A DNA stretch of 64,000 nucleotides from Enoplolaimus lenunculus (lineage: Eukaryota > Nematoda > Enoplea > Enoplida > Thoracostomopsidae): assembly GCA_030248215.1 (NCBI GenBank), contig JASANG010002002.1, positions 93,122 to 157,121 on the forward strand. The letters are read 5' to 3'. The notes beneath the pieces were generated by a model that made no database searches, was not told where the DNA came from, and saw only the letters and a list, made by a program, of their open reading frames with translations. Below, piece after piece: positions 37,535-50,600 of this stretch (its first letter is position 1; each line of letters opens with the position of its first letter). The position numbers and the translations under genes are program-made.

Positions 37535-40500
37535 GGGAGTTTTGAAGCAAAACATCACTTATAAAAGCGTTTTTGGTTCGAAATATTGTTCGCTACAGTA
37601 AGAAGATACGGGTTAAATTTGCGACAGTTTTACGTGCTGGACTGTCAGTTTTTCAGCATTAATATAATAAGTTGAAATCGATAAGTCAGTGGCGGATCTG
37701 AAATTTTTCAGCTGAAATGATACTTTCTGTGCTTCGATATTTTATAGCTTTTATGCGTGTTTCAATAGCCAACATTTCGGTGTTTTAGGATTTGCAATTT
37801 GAGCACAAAACGCTAAATTCTTGCGGACTCGTGTCGCATCCTGGCTATATTTTTCAGCTATTTGAGCAAAAAAGACACTGTGAATTTCTTGTGAACCATT
37901 TGCATTGCAACATTTTCAACACAGCAGGAATGATAAGGGGATAGTTTTTCCCACTAAAACACTGTATCCGCCACTGCGATCCGTTGGATTATAAAATTAC
38001 AGTCTCGAACGATCCCGTTGCGTGCAAATTGTGACAATTGGCTTTTGCCGATTTGGAATTGTTTCGATTCTTGTGGGATGTTGCTGCGTTGCTGTTTCGA
38101 TCGAACGTTGTTCCATCGCTGCTTCCAACTGCAATGCAAGTGCTTGGCATTACAAGTGTCGCCGCTGCTGCCGCTGTTGCCCGTCCCGTCAACGCCAGAT
38201 GTGAACTGAGTCGTCGCGATGTACGTTTTTTATTGCGTGGAACACATGACGTTGGTAGCAAGTGTTGCTGTCTAAAATACATTGCGAAAACAATGCTTCC
38301 AATGACATTTTTAGCTTAACCTTTGTCGTCGTTATCAAGAGTTCTCGGGACTCGAATCCGTGGTATACACAGCTGTGTACATTATATGATATGCAAATAT
38401 GTAACACAGCGTACCTATGTAATGTATATCTTATCCAAGCAAAAAAATAGTCTAAAGCTTTAAGCTTATCTGATCTTTACATGGGCCTTAGCTTCATTAG
38501 CTAAAGCAAGCAAATGATACACTTAATTCTAGTACTGCAAGACAATTTTAAAGTAATTTTTGCTACAATTCATTTTTAGATATTTTGTGATGGGTCACAC
38601 TGCATGCAGGAGGCTTCTATCCTATTTTAGAAGAGCGGGTTGTGCTAAGAACGTCACTGGCTCTTAAAACCCTTAACAATGTATTTCAGTGCTTGTACAG
38701 GCTGATATGAATTGCAATTGCAGTTTGCTCTTTAGGACTATGCCAACTGGAATACGGTCCATTTCACGCCATATATACAATCAAGCAACAGGTTTACGTT
38801 TTTGTGTAAGCCATCTTCTGAGCTGGTTTCGAGCGTTGGATTTCTACCATTGGACTTGATCGTGTACCATTAGTGATTGGACCATCGTCATTGTTGGCTA
38901 CGATTGCACCTGCATAAACGGCAACTGCATTTTTACGGCAATTAATTTTCGATACAACAGTATCGTCACCAGTTAATCCGTCAATCGAACAGTTTTCGAC
39001 CGCATTGCTGCAATCAGTTTCCAATTCATTCGTTGAATTGACTTCATTTTGAAACACCGATGCTGCTGCGGTTACTGTTGTACCCGCTGTACTGGTTGCA
39101 CCTATAGTTTTATAATGGAAAAAATTTGTCAATTGCTGTCTTTTAATTTTTGTTTCTTATAGAAGCCGGCTTCATACTCAACATTTAAAAATATTTAATT
39201 ATTGTTATATTTTTGTTAATTCTGCTTAGACCGTATACTCACATCGATATAGCACTTAATATCAGTTAGCGATAAATTTTCAAACAACCGAACTACGGCA
39301 TCGGCGACAAACAATTTCTTTCAGCAGTAAATTCCAATACAAAATTTTGGATTTAAAATCCAATGGATCGACTCGTTAGCCGCCTCTCTCTGCTGCTGCG
39401 TCAATATTAACCGAAAAAATGACCTAACAAAATATACTTAGTTTATTGCAACTGTCGTGACAATTTTTCTCTGAGATCTGAGAATTTGAAGCAAACAACG
39501 TATTGGCTTGATCTTCGTTCGTTTGATACTGTGAATAGTGGTTTTGAACTGTCGAATCGTTATTAGTTGCTGTTGACATTGTTTCAGGCTTTTCAACGTC
39601 TGCGTTTGTGCGATTCGACGCAGGTTTAGAACAACTATCAGTGTTCGATCTGTTGATACGTTGAAGATATTTTGGCGTGTGACGTATGTGTGCAGTAATT
39701 GCTGAAATGAATTGAGAAAATTTGCACTTGAAATGTAAAAAAACAACAGGAAAAGGTTAATTTTGATGCTTTACCATTTAAATTATGACGCTAAACAAAT
39801 TTCAATAGAAACGTAGTAAACTTGGCTATATCTTGTTCCCTTTCTCCATATATGCTTATACTTAAGATTTGGCTTAATAAGCTAGGTTTCAGAAACAGGC
39901 TTACTTAAAGGCTGTGAACCTAACTAATAAACCTTTGCCTAAAACTTTTTTCAGCGTAGAACATACGCCTTGCGGGAAAAAAGCGTACACGAACTAATTT
40001 AAACTTTCTCGTTATACTACAGCCCAGATAGAAGGGTGTAAACGGATCGTAAATTAAACAAACGGTATGACGGTATCCGTGAGTTTGGTATCGGTGATAT
40101 CGTTTGACCTTCATACCTTGCGTATCAAGCAGACGTTCCACGAGTGCAGCGGCTTGAACGGTTGTCATTTGTCTTCGTAGCATTTGTGGTATTTGTCGTA
40201 TTTGGGCTGATTCTGTAAATTTCAAATTGAAATGACGCTAAAGTATACTTGTGCTCAAAGATACTACACTTGAGCTGAATAACTTCGGACCAACGCAACA
40301 AAACTGGTAACCATGAAGCCAATATTTGAATTAGTTTGTGAACTGGAACCGATAGGCTTTTGGATATTGCACCAAATCGACGATCCCACTGGACATGAGT
40401 AGGAATTTTCAATTGAAACATCCTATATTACGTGATTACAAACATTGCTTAAAAGCTATAGTTTCAACTATTAATATAAACTTGTCGGCCCATGTTACTT

Positions 40501-43500
40501 TAACCCCTTCTCACATTGAGTTCACTATAGGCAACTGTGTATATACAGTAAATAATATATATCGCACCGTGTTTAACAATTGCAACACGTATACATAGTA
40601 CTAAATCACCACAAGACGTTAGAGCCCCCTCGGGCTCGAGCGTCAAGCTCCTATAGCTGAGTGGTGATGGTATACGCCTCCCACTCCAGTCACTGGAGTT
40701 CGAATCCTAGTAGAAAAGTAGGTCTCAGGGGAAATAGGAAATATTCATGTGAGAAAAAGTTAAGGGGCATCCAGGTTTCTGGTGGGTCTATAAAATTGCA
40801 GGATTAGATTCTATACTACATTTATTTTGCTTAGGCTTAGGCTTAGGCTTAGGAATACGTTTTTGTAACGCTTAGGCTTAGGCTTAGGAATATCCTTAAT
40901 CTACTGTTACGCCCCTTAAAGTAACATTGGCCAACTTGTCAAACAAACAGGGCTTCACATACAACGATTAATTCGGGTCAATCTCGTTCGAGTTTAGTTT
41001 TGTCACTGCCAGCGACAGCTCAAAACTGGAAACTGTCAATTGAAAACATTGGTGCATAAATATATGCGCTAGAGTCAAAAACAATTCATAATTATTTGTG
41101 CAAGTCGCTTACTTCGGCATAAACAAACGTGTGTGGATGTGTCCCATGTTATTACAAATTATAATGAAACTCAATATTAACTGCGGACTCACTTTGATTT
41201 CGAAGGCGTCTGACACACTACATACGGACCCATAATAAAAGGGCTGTGGCAGGACGGCTGACGCCTTTTTGTAGTAAACGTTTTGTCCCAACCCCTACAA
41301 AAGCGTCATCTCATTTATAAGGTATACGAACTCTTTTCATGCCCTTCCTGAAAAATTATTCAATCTTAACACGTTGAGTTCGCAACAGCCTGACTGCACA
41401 CGGATGTCACCAGCGTTGCATGTTGAGTTTTAGCGGAGACCCGACATGGAAATCTATAAATTAGCTTCGTATAATGTTTTACACTATGCAGCTCGCTCGA
41501 ATCCCTACCAGCTCGCCTTTCTGGGGGGTAAAACGTTTTCAGCAGGGGCATACAAAGGGTTTCGTTGACTTACAAGTCAGGTTAAACATTTTCTACGGGA
41601 GGTCAAAATTTTTCAAGGGCCTAAACTCCCCGGGTCCTTCTTGGCTGCTGGCCCCACCTCGTCATCATCAACTAACTTTCGTCACACTTATTTGTGACGT
41701 ATTCAACAAGTTTAGTTCCAGCGGCAATTGTATCTGCCTTCGTATTGAATACGTTACGTATTAACGGTGAATTTTTGTCCAACCGGTTTGGTCTTCGATT
41801 CACTCCATTTTCTGGCTGAAGTTTATTTGCTGCCGCCTTTTGAGTAACAGCAATAGCGCCACGCCGGCTCAAACGCGGATCGCCGTGTACAGTTGTACCT
41901 CGTTTTAAGCGTCGATGCCCAGTGGAAACCGTTCTGAAAAGTAACTCATAATCATTGGTTGCTTAGATGAAGTAGTATTAATATTAATAATGATTGGCAA
42001 AAACAGAATGATGAAGATTTGATACATAAACAACAGTAATGACACTGTGAGGTTTAGTTAAACTAAGTTTGCTGTTAAAATACTAAAAATTATCGTAAAG
42101 ACGTTTCGTATGCTCAGCCCCGAATTTAACTTAGGTTTATTATATGCAAAGTTTGTGATCGTACAGGTCAAAGATTCATTAGAGTAAAACCGACGAATTA
42201 TTTTAATAAATATCTTCCAGATTCCGTTCCAAAATAAAATGGTTAGTATACAACGTTCCAAAAAAGTGTGAAAACTCAGCTGCAACGCTATCTTACTATA
42301 AAAAACTCAAGTGACATAATTACGATTTGATACAAAAAAATATACACATTGCAGTGAAAATTATATAAATCAAAAACGGTTTTAAATTCAGTGTTTTCAA
42401 TATATCTTCGCGTAATTTATTTTGTCAAAATTAAATTTACCTGGAACGCAGATCAACTGCTGAACCGGACCACGACGGTGCCAAAACAACACTTGGTGGT
42501 GGACCAGGTTTGTTTTTGCGCCGCGTATTCGTTGCTGGCTTGCGTTTGGTTGCATCGCGTTTCGTTGCCGCTGACAGTTGCGTTGAAATGCTACTGCTCA
42601 AATCATCTGTTGCTGGTGTGCTTTGAACTTGAGTCAGTGGTTCGTCTTGTTTTAGATCTGCAATTGCGGCTGTATACTCGCCACACGCCGTCGGACGCCG
42701 CTGCGTAGCACCGTAAACTATTTTTTTGAAAATACCACCAAATAGAATTTTCCAGCGAGGCACAACGGCGTTCCGCGATGCGTGTAGGCGCCCGGCCTGC
42801 GCGCAGAGGCGTTTGGCACAGTGAAGTATAGCGTAACCTTGATTGTAACATATATTGAAATTTTAAATTTCGTGTTAATATCTATTCAAAGCCAATTGTA
42901 AACATTGCTAACACTTTTGATGATACAGATTGACAATGAAAGCTGAATGTTTCTTAGTTGTTAACATAGGTTCGACTATACGGCAAATTTTGAACTTTTC
43001 TTGTTCTTAGGTAACCGTATTTGCGCGCAAAACGGAGGTGACCAGAAGTTAATAATTATTGATTGCACTGGCGGATCCAAGAGTGTCAATCAGGCTTAAA
43101 GTTCCTCGAAAAGAAACTAAAATCGAAATTTTATAGTAAGAGTCAGTACTGAAATTGCGTTTGGATATTCGCTCGATACGCTCACGAGATTTTTTGCAAT
43201 TTTTTATATAACACGGCCCCTATTACAAAGTTTTATATCGACCACTCCAAATATCACGCAACGAAACTTGTGTTCCACGTTGAATTGTGCCCTAACTTTA
43301 GTAAATACAATTTGAGAACAACGTAACAGACCGAAAGTCAACGATGATTTATATTTATCCACTGGCGAATAGGACGGAGGGGTCACCCAATCCTATTCCG
43401 TTCAACAGGGATCGAAACTAAAATATTTGTACAAAGATTTAGCACTAAGATTGGGTCGAGTTTTCTGCACTGGTATATATCGCGCGCCCACCAGCACCAA

Positions 43501-44620
43501 ATAAACTTGAACCACGAGACGGTTAAACTATTTACAGTAGTAATCCGTTCTGCTACTAAAACCGTAAAATTTTTATTATAAAAGACTGCGAGTTTAATGC
43601 TTCCCTTATTTTCTGAAAGAGTATGCAAAATGGTCAACGATTCAGTAAGAACTCGGCTAAGTTTTGTAGACACTCTGGTAATATCATACTGACATGGCGG
43701 GCGTTTGGGTAACTTAATTATTGTCTTCACCCATGTATAGAACACGGCCGGAACAGCAGTATAAGCATATTCCTAAGCCTAAGCCTAAGCGTATGGATGG
43801 GCCTATTCCTAAGCCTAAGCCTAAGCCTAAGCAAAAAAATTAGTCTACAGCTTAACGGATTCTATTATAGCCCCTCCGGAAAACGCCCCGGCCCTGTTCT
43901 ATACATGGGCCATTGTTTATAGGATTCCTCCGAAGACATGTGTATGAGAATAGCAAATATTGCAAATTTTAATTTTGCAACTGCAAAATTCAAAACTTTA
44001 CAAATAAGGCAATTTACATTGTTAATATAAGAGCATTGATAATTGTGTAAACGCATAATTTACAAGTACAGTGAAAAATAAAAACCTCATTGGCACGTGC
44101 AAGTTTTTACATCGAGAACAAGCGACTAAAATTAGCATGTGAAAGTTTTTGCAATTAAAACATGCAACTACAGCATGAATGCGCTAGTTTTTGCAGCGAG
44201 ATCGCAGCATAAACTTGCATGTGCAAATAGCAGCAGCGAGTTCTCGCTTCAAAAATTGCGCAAGTAAATGAGACTTATATACCTTGGTTGCAGTGATCAG
44301 GTATTTCAACTCGTGGCGAATGTTGCTTGTATCGATAATGTTGATATCGTTGCGAGTGATAGCTTCTGAACGACAGTGTTCGACTGCGATTACTGAATCG
44401 GCGTGGAAGTGTTGCAGTTGTATTGCATCGCACTCCAGTTGCAGAGTAGTGATAAGCGCTAGGATAGCGACCGGTCGTTGCTCCACACTGAAGTGCTACA
44501 ACACTTGTTGGACCTAAAAAACCAAATATATATATGTATTATATATGTATGCATTATATATATATTTATATATGTATCTATTATATATGTATTATATATA
44601 ATATATATCTATATATATAA

Positions 44621-44656
<36 letters not shown>

Positions 44657-47600
44657 TATTGTTTGACGACAAAGTGAAATTGTTAATTTTTGCGAATCTA
44701 CTAGGCAATTTTTTGAACCCTATATTACTAATAAGTTATCAGTAGATTATCACACGACAAAAGCGATGCATACAGTAAACTTAACGACCCGTATTCTTCA
44801 AGGATGCGTAGCACCTATTACCAGGTGGTGATAAGTCTTATAATTTACAAACCAGCAAAATTTGAGGATCAAAATTACGCATATTTTACACATTCAATTT
44901 GTTCTGTTTCTGTGTCACTTTTAGCACCACAAATGCAAAAAATCGTCAGTTTGAAAACGTATCGCTGCTGACTGGTGCTACATGCTGCACGCATTTGAGA
45001 CTACAACCAAATTACAGGATTTAACTTTCTCTATTCGTTGGTAAGGAAGACCATCTCAACATACCCAATTTATTCGAAAGTACATCGCGATGACGGTGAA
45101 GCGATATATGCAATGATAAATTTACCTCGTCGAAGAGTTCCGCTATGATAACGTTGCAGTGTTATGAAACTTTTACGCAACCGCTGCCTTCGTTTAGCTT
45201 TCCAACTGCAGTACAAACAACATATCCTAAGAATTAGTTGAAATAATAATATATCATCGGAACCCAGTTTTATAAACCTTCATCAATTCGTAATGGGCGC
45301 ACCTACTGTGCCTTGTAGAATATGGCGTATAACGAGACCGCGCTGAAAACATTATAATTTCTGGCTAACCGTTGGAAGTTTTCAAAATTTCAAAGTATAT
45401 AATTGAAGTTATCAGAGAGTTTTTTCGACAATCTCAGGTGAGCGCTTTGCATTCTTCGTGACACTTTTTTTAATTTAACAGCTGTATAATCACAGTTGAA
45501 ATTTATATTACACAAAATATTCCATTTTTTCAAATCATGAATCCTCTAACGCTGTGTGTAATACAGCATTCTGCGTATCGAGTGCTTGATTGTTCGCAAA
45601 CAAGCAACGACACACAGAACAATGCGCCGATCACAATAATTTTATCAACGGTGCAACAAAATCTGTTATAGACCAGTGCTATCACGAGGATAATTGCAAC
45701 AAAACAGAACCCCAAAATGCATAAGCATCAACATTTCAGTACCGCTAATGTGTAATTTGATTTTTTTCTGATCATAATTTAGTCGTTAAGTAGCAAATTT
45801 AGATAACGCTGCGTATTTTTTCAAATATGGAATTTAGTTTAATTGAACGCAGTTACAGTTTACGAACCTAAAATAGATAAAGGTAAACAATTGCGCAAGG
45901 GATTCTGCAATATTTGCTAAACACATCAGCGTTAGCGGTATTCCAATTGTCGCGTATATCATTGTCACCATTCTGCCCAATTTTGTTCTTGGTGCAATGT
46001 GACCATAACCTAAAACAATTCAGTTAGGCGTAGCCAGGGGTTCCGGAGGGCCGCTAGGTACCACAATCTATGAACAAAGAAACGTTTTGCGACAGTTGCC
46101 AAACTAGTTAATACCAAAATTACGTCTAGCTTCTTGCTCGCTTGGCTCGAGATGTTTGCTGTTCCAATTTACACGCTCTTTGAGGTCAAAACTGAGCCAT
46201 CAAACAACCGAAATATCGTTGCCAACCCACACAAAAACCTAAATTTTTGATTGTGGGCACATCAATCTTAAAATTTTGCCAAGTTTTCTGCTCGCTTGCC
46301 AGGCGAATTCTTTCCAACTCAATTTTTACTGCAACTTCCGGCTGACCAGATCCCTGCGAAATGAGAATCCTGGCTGAACAGGTTCCTGTCAATTATTAAT
46401 GTTATAAAGTCAGCCAGTGTCAGGTGCAATGAATCTAAACCGATAACGGTCATATTTTTCTTCAATTGCTAAAAAGGAGCTAAAGTTTACCGTTTTTGGT
46501 CTACCATAACGCCAGTTCTTCTCAAATGTGTCATATATATAATAAAATCTTGTCTTAAGCTAAAACGTTGAATCAGCTATATTTTACCAAAAACATCCTT
46601 GAGTAATGAAAATACCAGCGTGCAACTGAAGGTCTGCATCCGAATTCAAATGTGGCATAAAGTTCACATCCTGTATGTGTTCCGGCTTCAGTTAATTTTC
46701 AGTTGATCCGTTTTGACAATGTGCAAGCTTTTAGACGACAAATATGAATAGGCTGAATAGTTCTAATTTGTCATTGTGAATTAATATTTAGCGCAGCAGT
46801 TTTTAACTGCCGACCACTGCTTTAATAGTTTTGATTCAAATCTGTGTTGAGTATTTCTGAGATGTCTCGGATGTTTGCACAATTCAACACACCTTACGGA
46901 TACCATTCATCTTTCATATACAAATATTTTAATAGATCTCTATGTCGTTGTGGCCCATGTATAGAATAGGGCCGCAACAGTAGTATAAGCATATTCCTAA
47001 GCCTAAGCCTAAGCGTAAGCGTAAGCCTAAGCCTAAGCCTAAGCCTAACCAAAAAAGTAAGTCAAAAACTTAAAATGACTGTATTACAGTCGCGTCGGAA
47101 AACGATCCGGTCCTGTTCTATACATGGACCGTAGTTGTTTACACCTTTGACTATTAACATGGCGCATTCATTAATACTGAAAGAATCTGTAAACCGCTTC
47201 AAAATTTTCCAAAGTTAAAAATCGCAGAAAAGGCTTACAATTTATTATAACAAGGATCCGCTCCATCAGCAACCCTCCGCTATGACCTTGGAACGGGGTT
47301 GTTGGGCGACACGAGACGATCAAAACAGATTCAAGCAATGGCAATTGCCTCAGAGCCAGCACCTACAGGATCTTTGCGCGAGTGTTTCAAAATCATTTAT
47401 TTTAAATTCATAAATATATCGTTGACCCATGTTTTTTAATCTACTCGAGGGACGCAAGAACAGTGAGCCGTCTCAGAACCCGGTTAGGTAATGAACTACT
47501 TGTGCTTACCGATGGTGGTAATAACGGTAAACGAATACAGCAAAGAACCAGACAGAGTCCATTGTGTTTTCAGTTGATCATCATCGCCATCGTAGCCTTC

Positions 47601-50600
47601 CAGATTGACGGCGCTGACGAACTTTTTTTCAAACTCGCGTAGAATTTCGTCTGCTCTTTTCTTCCACAATTCTTCTGATAAAATTGTCTGGTTTTCAGTG
47701 TATTCACGTAGTTGTACCATTATCTATAATAAATCAAACATAGGAATCAGCATTCTTTTTGTTTCGTAACCACGTCTCAGTTTCCAGTGGCGTAGCCAGC
47801 TTTGTATTTCCAAGGTGGGATACCAGTATTTAAAAGTGATTTGCGAGCAAGCGATACGAACGAGAAAAATGTTCAACCTTTACACGATATAAATGCAGAC
47901 AGTAAAAGTCCTTTTTGTTGAGGCTCCACAAGTTTGGGGGGATGTATCCTCAAATCCATTCTTGTATATCCCCCCGGTATCTTGCATAATGACTGAGAGG
48001 TCGGTTGCCCTTTAGTATGTTTAGTTACTATTTACACCATTTACGCATACTAGAAAAATAGCTTACTGAAGTATACTGCACTCAATCAGCTCGTGAACAA
48101 TGCGACGTGTGTCGCTTAGTTTAAAGATAGTAAACTGAAATTTTTTCGCTTAATCCTTCGGCCCATGTAAAGGTCGGGGGCGGAACGTTTTTTATGGGAC
48201 TGCAATAGAGTAAAACTTAAGTTTTACACTTTTTTTGCTTTTCTTAAGCTTAGGCTTTGGCTTAGGCTTAGGAGTATGTTTATAATACTGTTCCGACCCT
48301 TTTGTTTACATCGGTAAATCCTTCTGCAAATTTATCAATGGAATAATATTCCATCTATTCACGCCTTTGTATACGCGCACCTGTAGGTTACTATATTATC
48401 TGACGTACCATATATGTATCATTTTTGATATGACCGTGTCGCTCCAGTTCGGCTGGCAGTTCAATTGCTTGAAACATAAATGCACCAAAAATTGCGTATC
48501 CCACAACAAGACCACATAAGCCAACGTGTGAAAATAAAAACGCGCCGACCTGAAATATATTTCCAATCACAGTTACAGCTGGACCAGTTTGCATTCGGTG
48601 ACGAAAAATACCGGAACCGGAGGTGGAAAACTATGCAGAGCCGGACTGGCTGTGAAGCAAGCTTAGCTAAAAGAAATAATGTTGAGTTTGCTATTATTTT
48701 GACCAACATTTCGAAACTGTTGCCAAAAGTTTCTTTTTACGCTCGCTGGCCCCAAAGAGGCAAACAGATGTCAAACCAAAAGTTTAATAAAATACGCAAA
48801 ATTTTAATCAATGCCGAAATTACCGGAGGTAATGGTGTAAAACAGGTCGATTTTTCTTCCGTCAGATGTTTTCCTCCGGAAAGATCCGCCATTGCTGATC
48901 TTTCATCCCGGAAACATCTGGCTAGGCGGATCTTTCCCAGCTGCAGCATTCGCCTAGGCCGATTTTTCCACCCGGAAACATCTGGCTAGGCTGATCTTTT
49001 CCAAATGAAGCATTCGCTTAGGCCAATCTTACCTCCAGGAAACATCTGGCTAGACTGATGTTTTCGAACTAAAGCAGTCGCTTAGGCCGATCTTTCCTCC
49101 TACTATTGCAATACTTTTTGGTGTCCTTTATGGCGGAGACACCATCTTTGCACCCAGCCATTCTACCCAAGGACATGCTTACAGCCTACAGAAAAATTTT
49201 GATGTTAAAGTGGTTCTTTAAACATTTTAAAAAAAATTTGGATAAATTAAAAATTGACTTTTTATCCTCATAAGACTCAACTTGTTTGGTGAGAAGGTAT
49301 GCCTGTACAAGCCCGTAGCCAGCTCACCTTGCTAAGGGGGGCTGATAATTTTTCAGGAGGGGCATTCAAGGTTGAAAACTTTTTAGGGAAGCCCAAAATT
49401 TTCTAGGGGGGTCTACACGGGAATATGGGCCCAATGCACAGTAAAATTTCCAAATCAATTCTACAATCAACCGCGACAGAAATACCGAGCGCGAGAAAAT
49501 ATGTCTGGCTGATTAATTATGGCACCTGACCCACAGCCACCGAAACTCACTACTCATAGGTGCGGATGTAGAGGCGGTTAATACAAACACATCCGGCACT
49601 GCTGTTAAAATTTTTCGTTACGTAGCTGTGAGTACAGTTTGCGTAAACCTTAGGCAAAATATTCGCAACTGATCGGCCATCTTTTGTGTTACCTGTTACC
49701 AGGGTACAACATGAGGTCATCTCCGGCTCTGGCTCCGGCAGAAAATGAACCTGTATCCAGGGTGTGACCGGAATTTAGGGAACCGGAAGTTAAAAAATGC
49801 CGGAACCGGAGCCGGAAAATAACAAAATTCTTGTTACCGAAAATTATATTTTTAACGCTATTTAATCAACTTTTAATAACGCACCATTTAAAATGCCAAA
49901 ATCCTGAAACAAAATGCAGTAGGCGGAAACATATGATAAATTATGGAGTATGGCACAAATTAAAAATTTTGGCAACACACCCTCGGACAATTTTAGAGAA
50001 ATAAGTTAGAATAATATGCCCATTTTTCTCATATTTTTAAATGAGAAAATTTTCAATACCAAATATACCGGAAAATTCCGGCGAAAACATACCGGATTTA
50101 TTACCAGAACCGGATAGTGAAAAATACCGGATTTTCCTACCGGAACCGGAATTCCGGTTGCACCCTGCCTGCATCGTTTGGTGCGTTTACGTTTTATGTT
50201 TTGGTCAAGTTTGACTAGTTAATTGCCATGATTGCTTAATAAATAAGCATAAAGCCAAAAGGTTTCGACAACACTTTGCAGGTATTTGCTGCACTATGAC
50301 CACTAAAAATTATTGCCACTACGTACTTTCGCTTCATGTCCGGCGTCGCTTCCGGTTCCGGCTCCGGAAAATTTTTTTAACCTCCGGCTCTGACTCCGAT
50401 ACATTTTACGTTCTGTTGCACCCTGCGTAATATATTCATTTCAGTGTTAGCAATTTTGGCCCCTGCCTAGATATTCACAAGACTATTTTTCGACCTTTCC
50501 AAGCTCTTATTTGGCAAGGGGGGGGCGAACGTGGTCGGAAGGGTGTTTGCTATACAGGGCGGTGTAACCGAATATTCGTTTGCGTTATTTTTACTCTGAA

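Noticed and set aside
38018-38319. Overlapping plus-strand open frames of 60-93 codons
   Set aside because: They are antisense shadows of the channel A loop exon 38271-38001, which has correct splice sites and phase.
40800-40900. TTAGGC runs as a true telomere or ancient chromosome end
   Set aside because: Runs are only a few units long, point both ways, and always lie within the same pair of inverted arms, so they belong to a mobile element.
44478-44666. Open frame rich in I and Y
   Set aside because: It is translation of a TA/CATA microsatellite.
48480-48989. 169-codon plus-strand open frame, one of the longest outside the retroelement
   Set aside because: It runs antisense over the M1 exon, a degenerate GCCGGAG-type repeat and the 64-bp minisatellite; the repeat keeps the frame open by chance.
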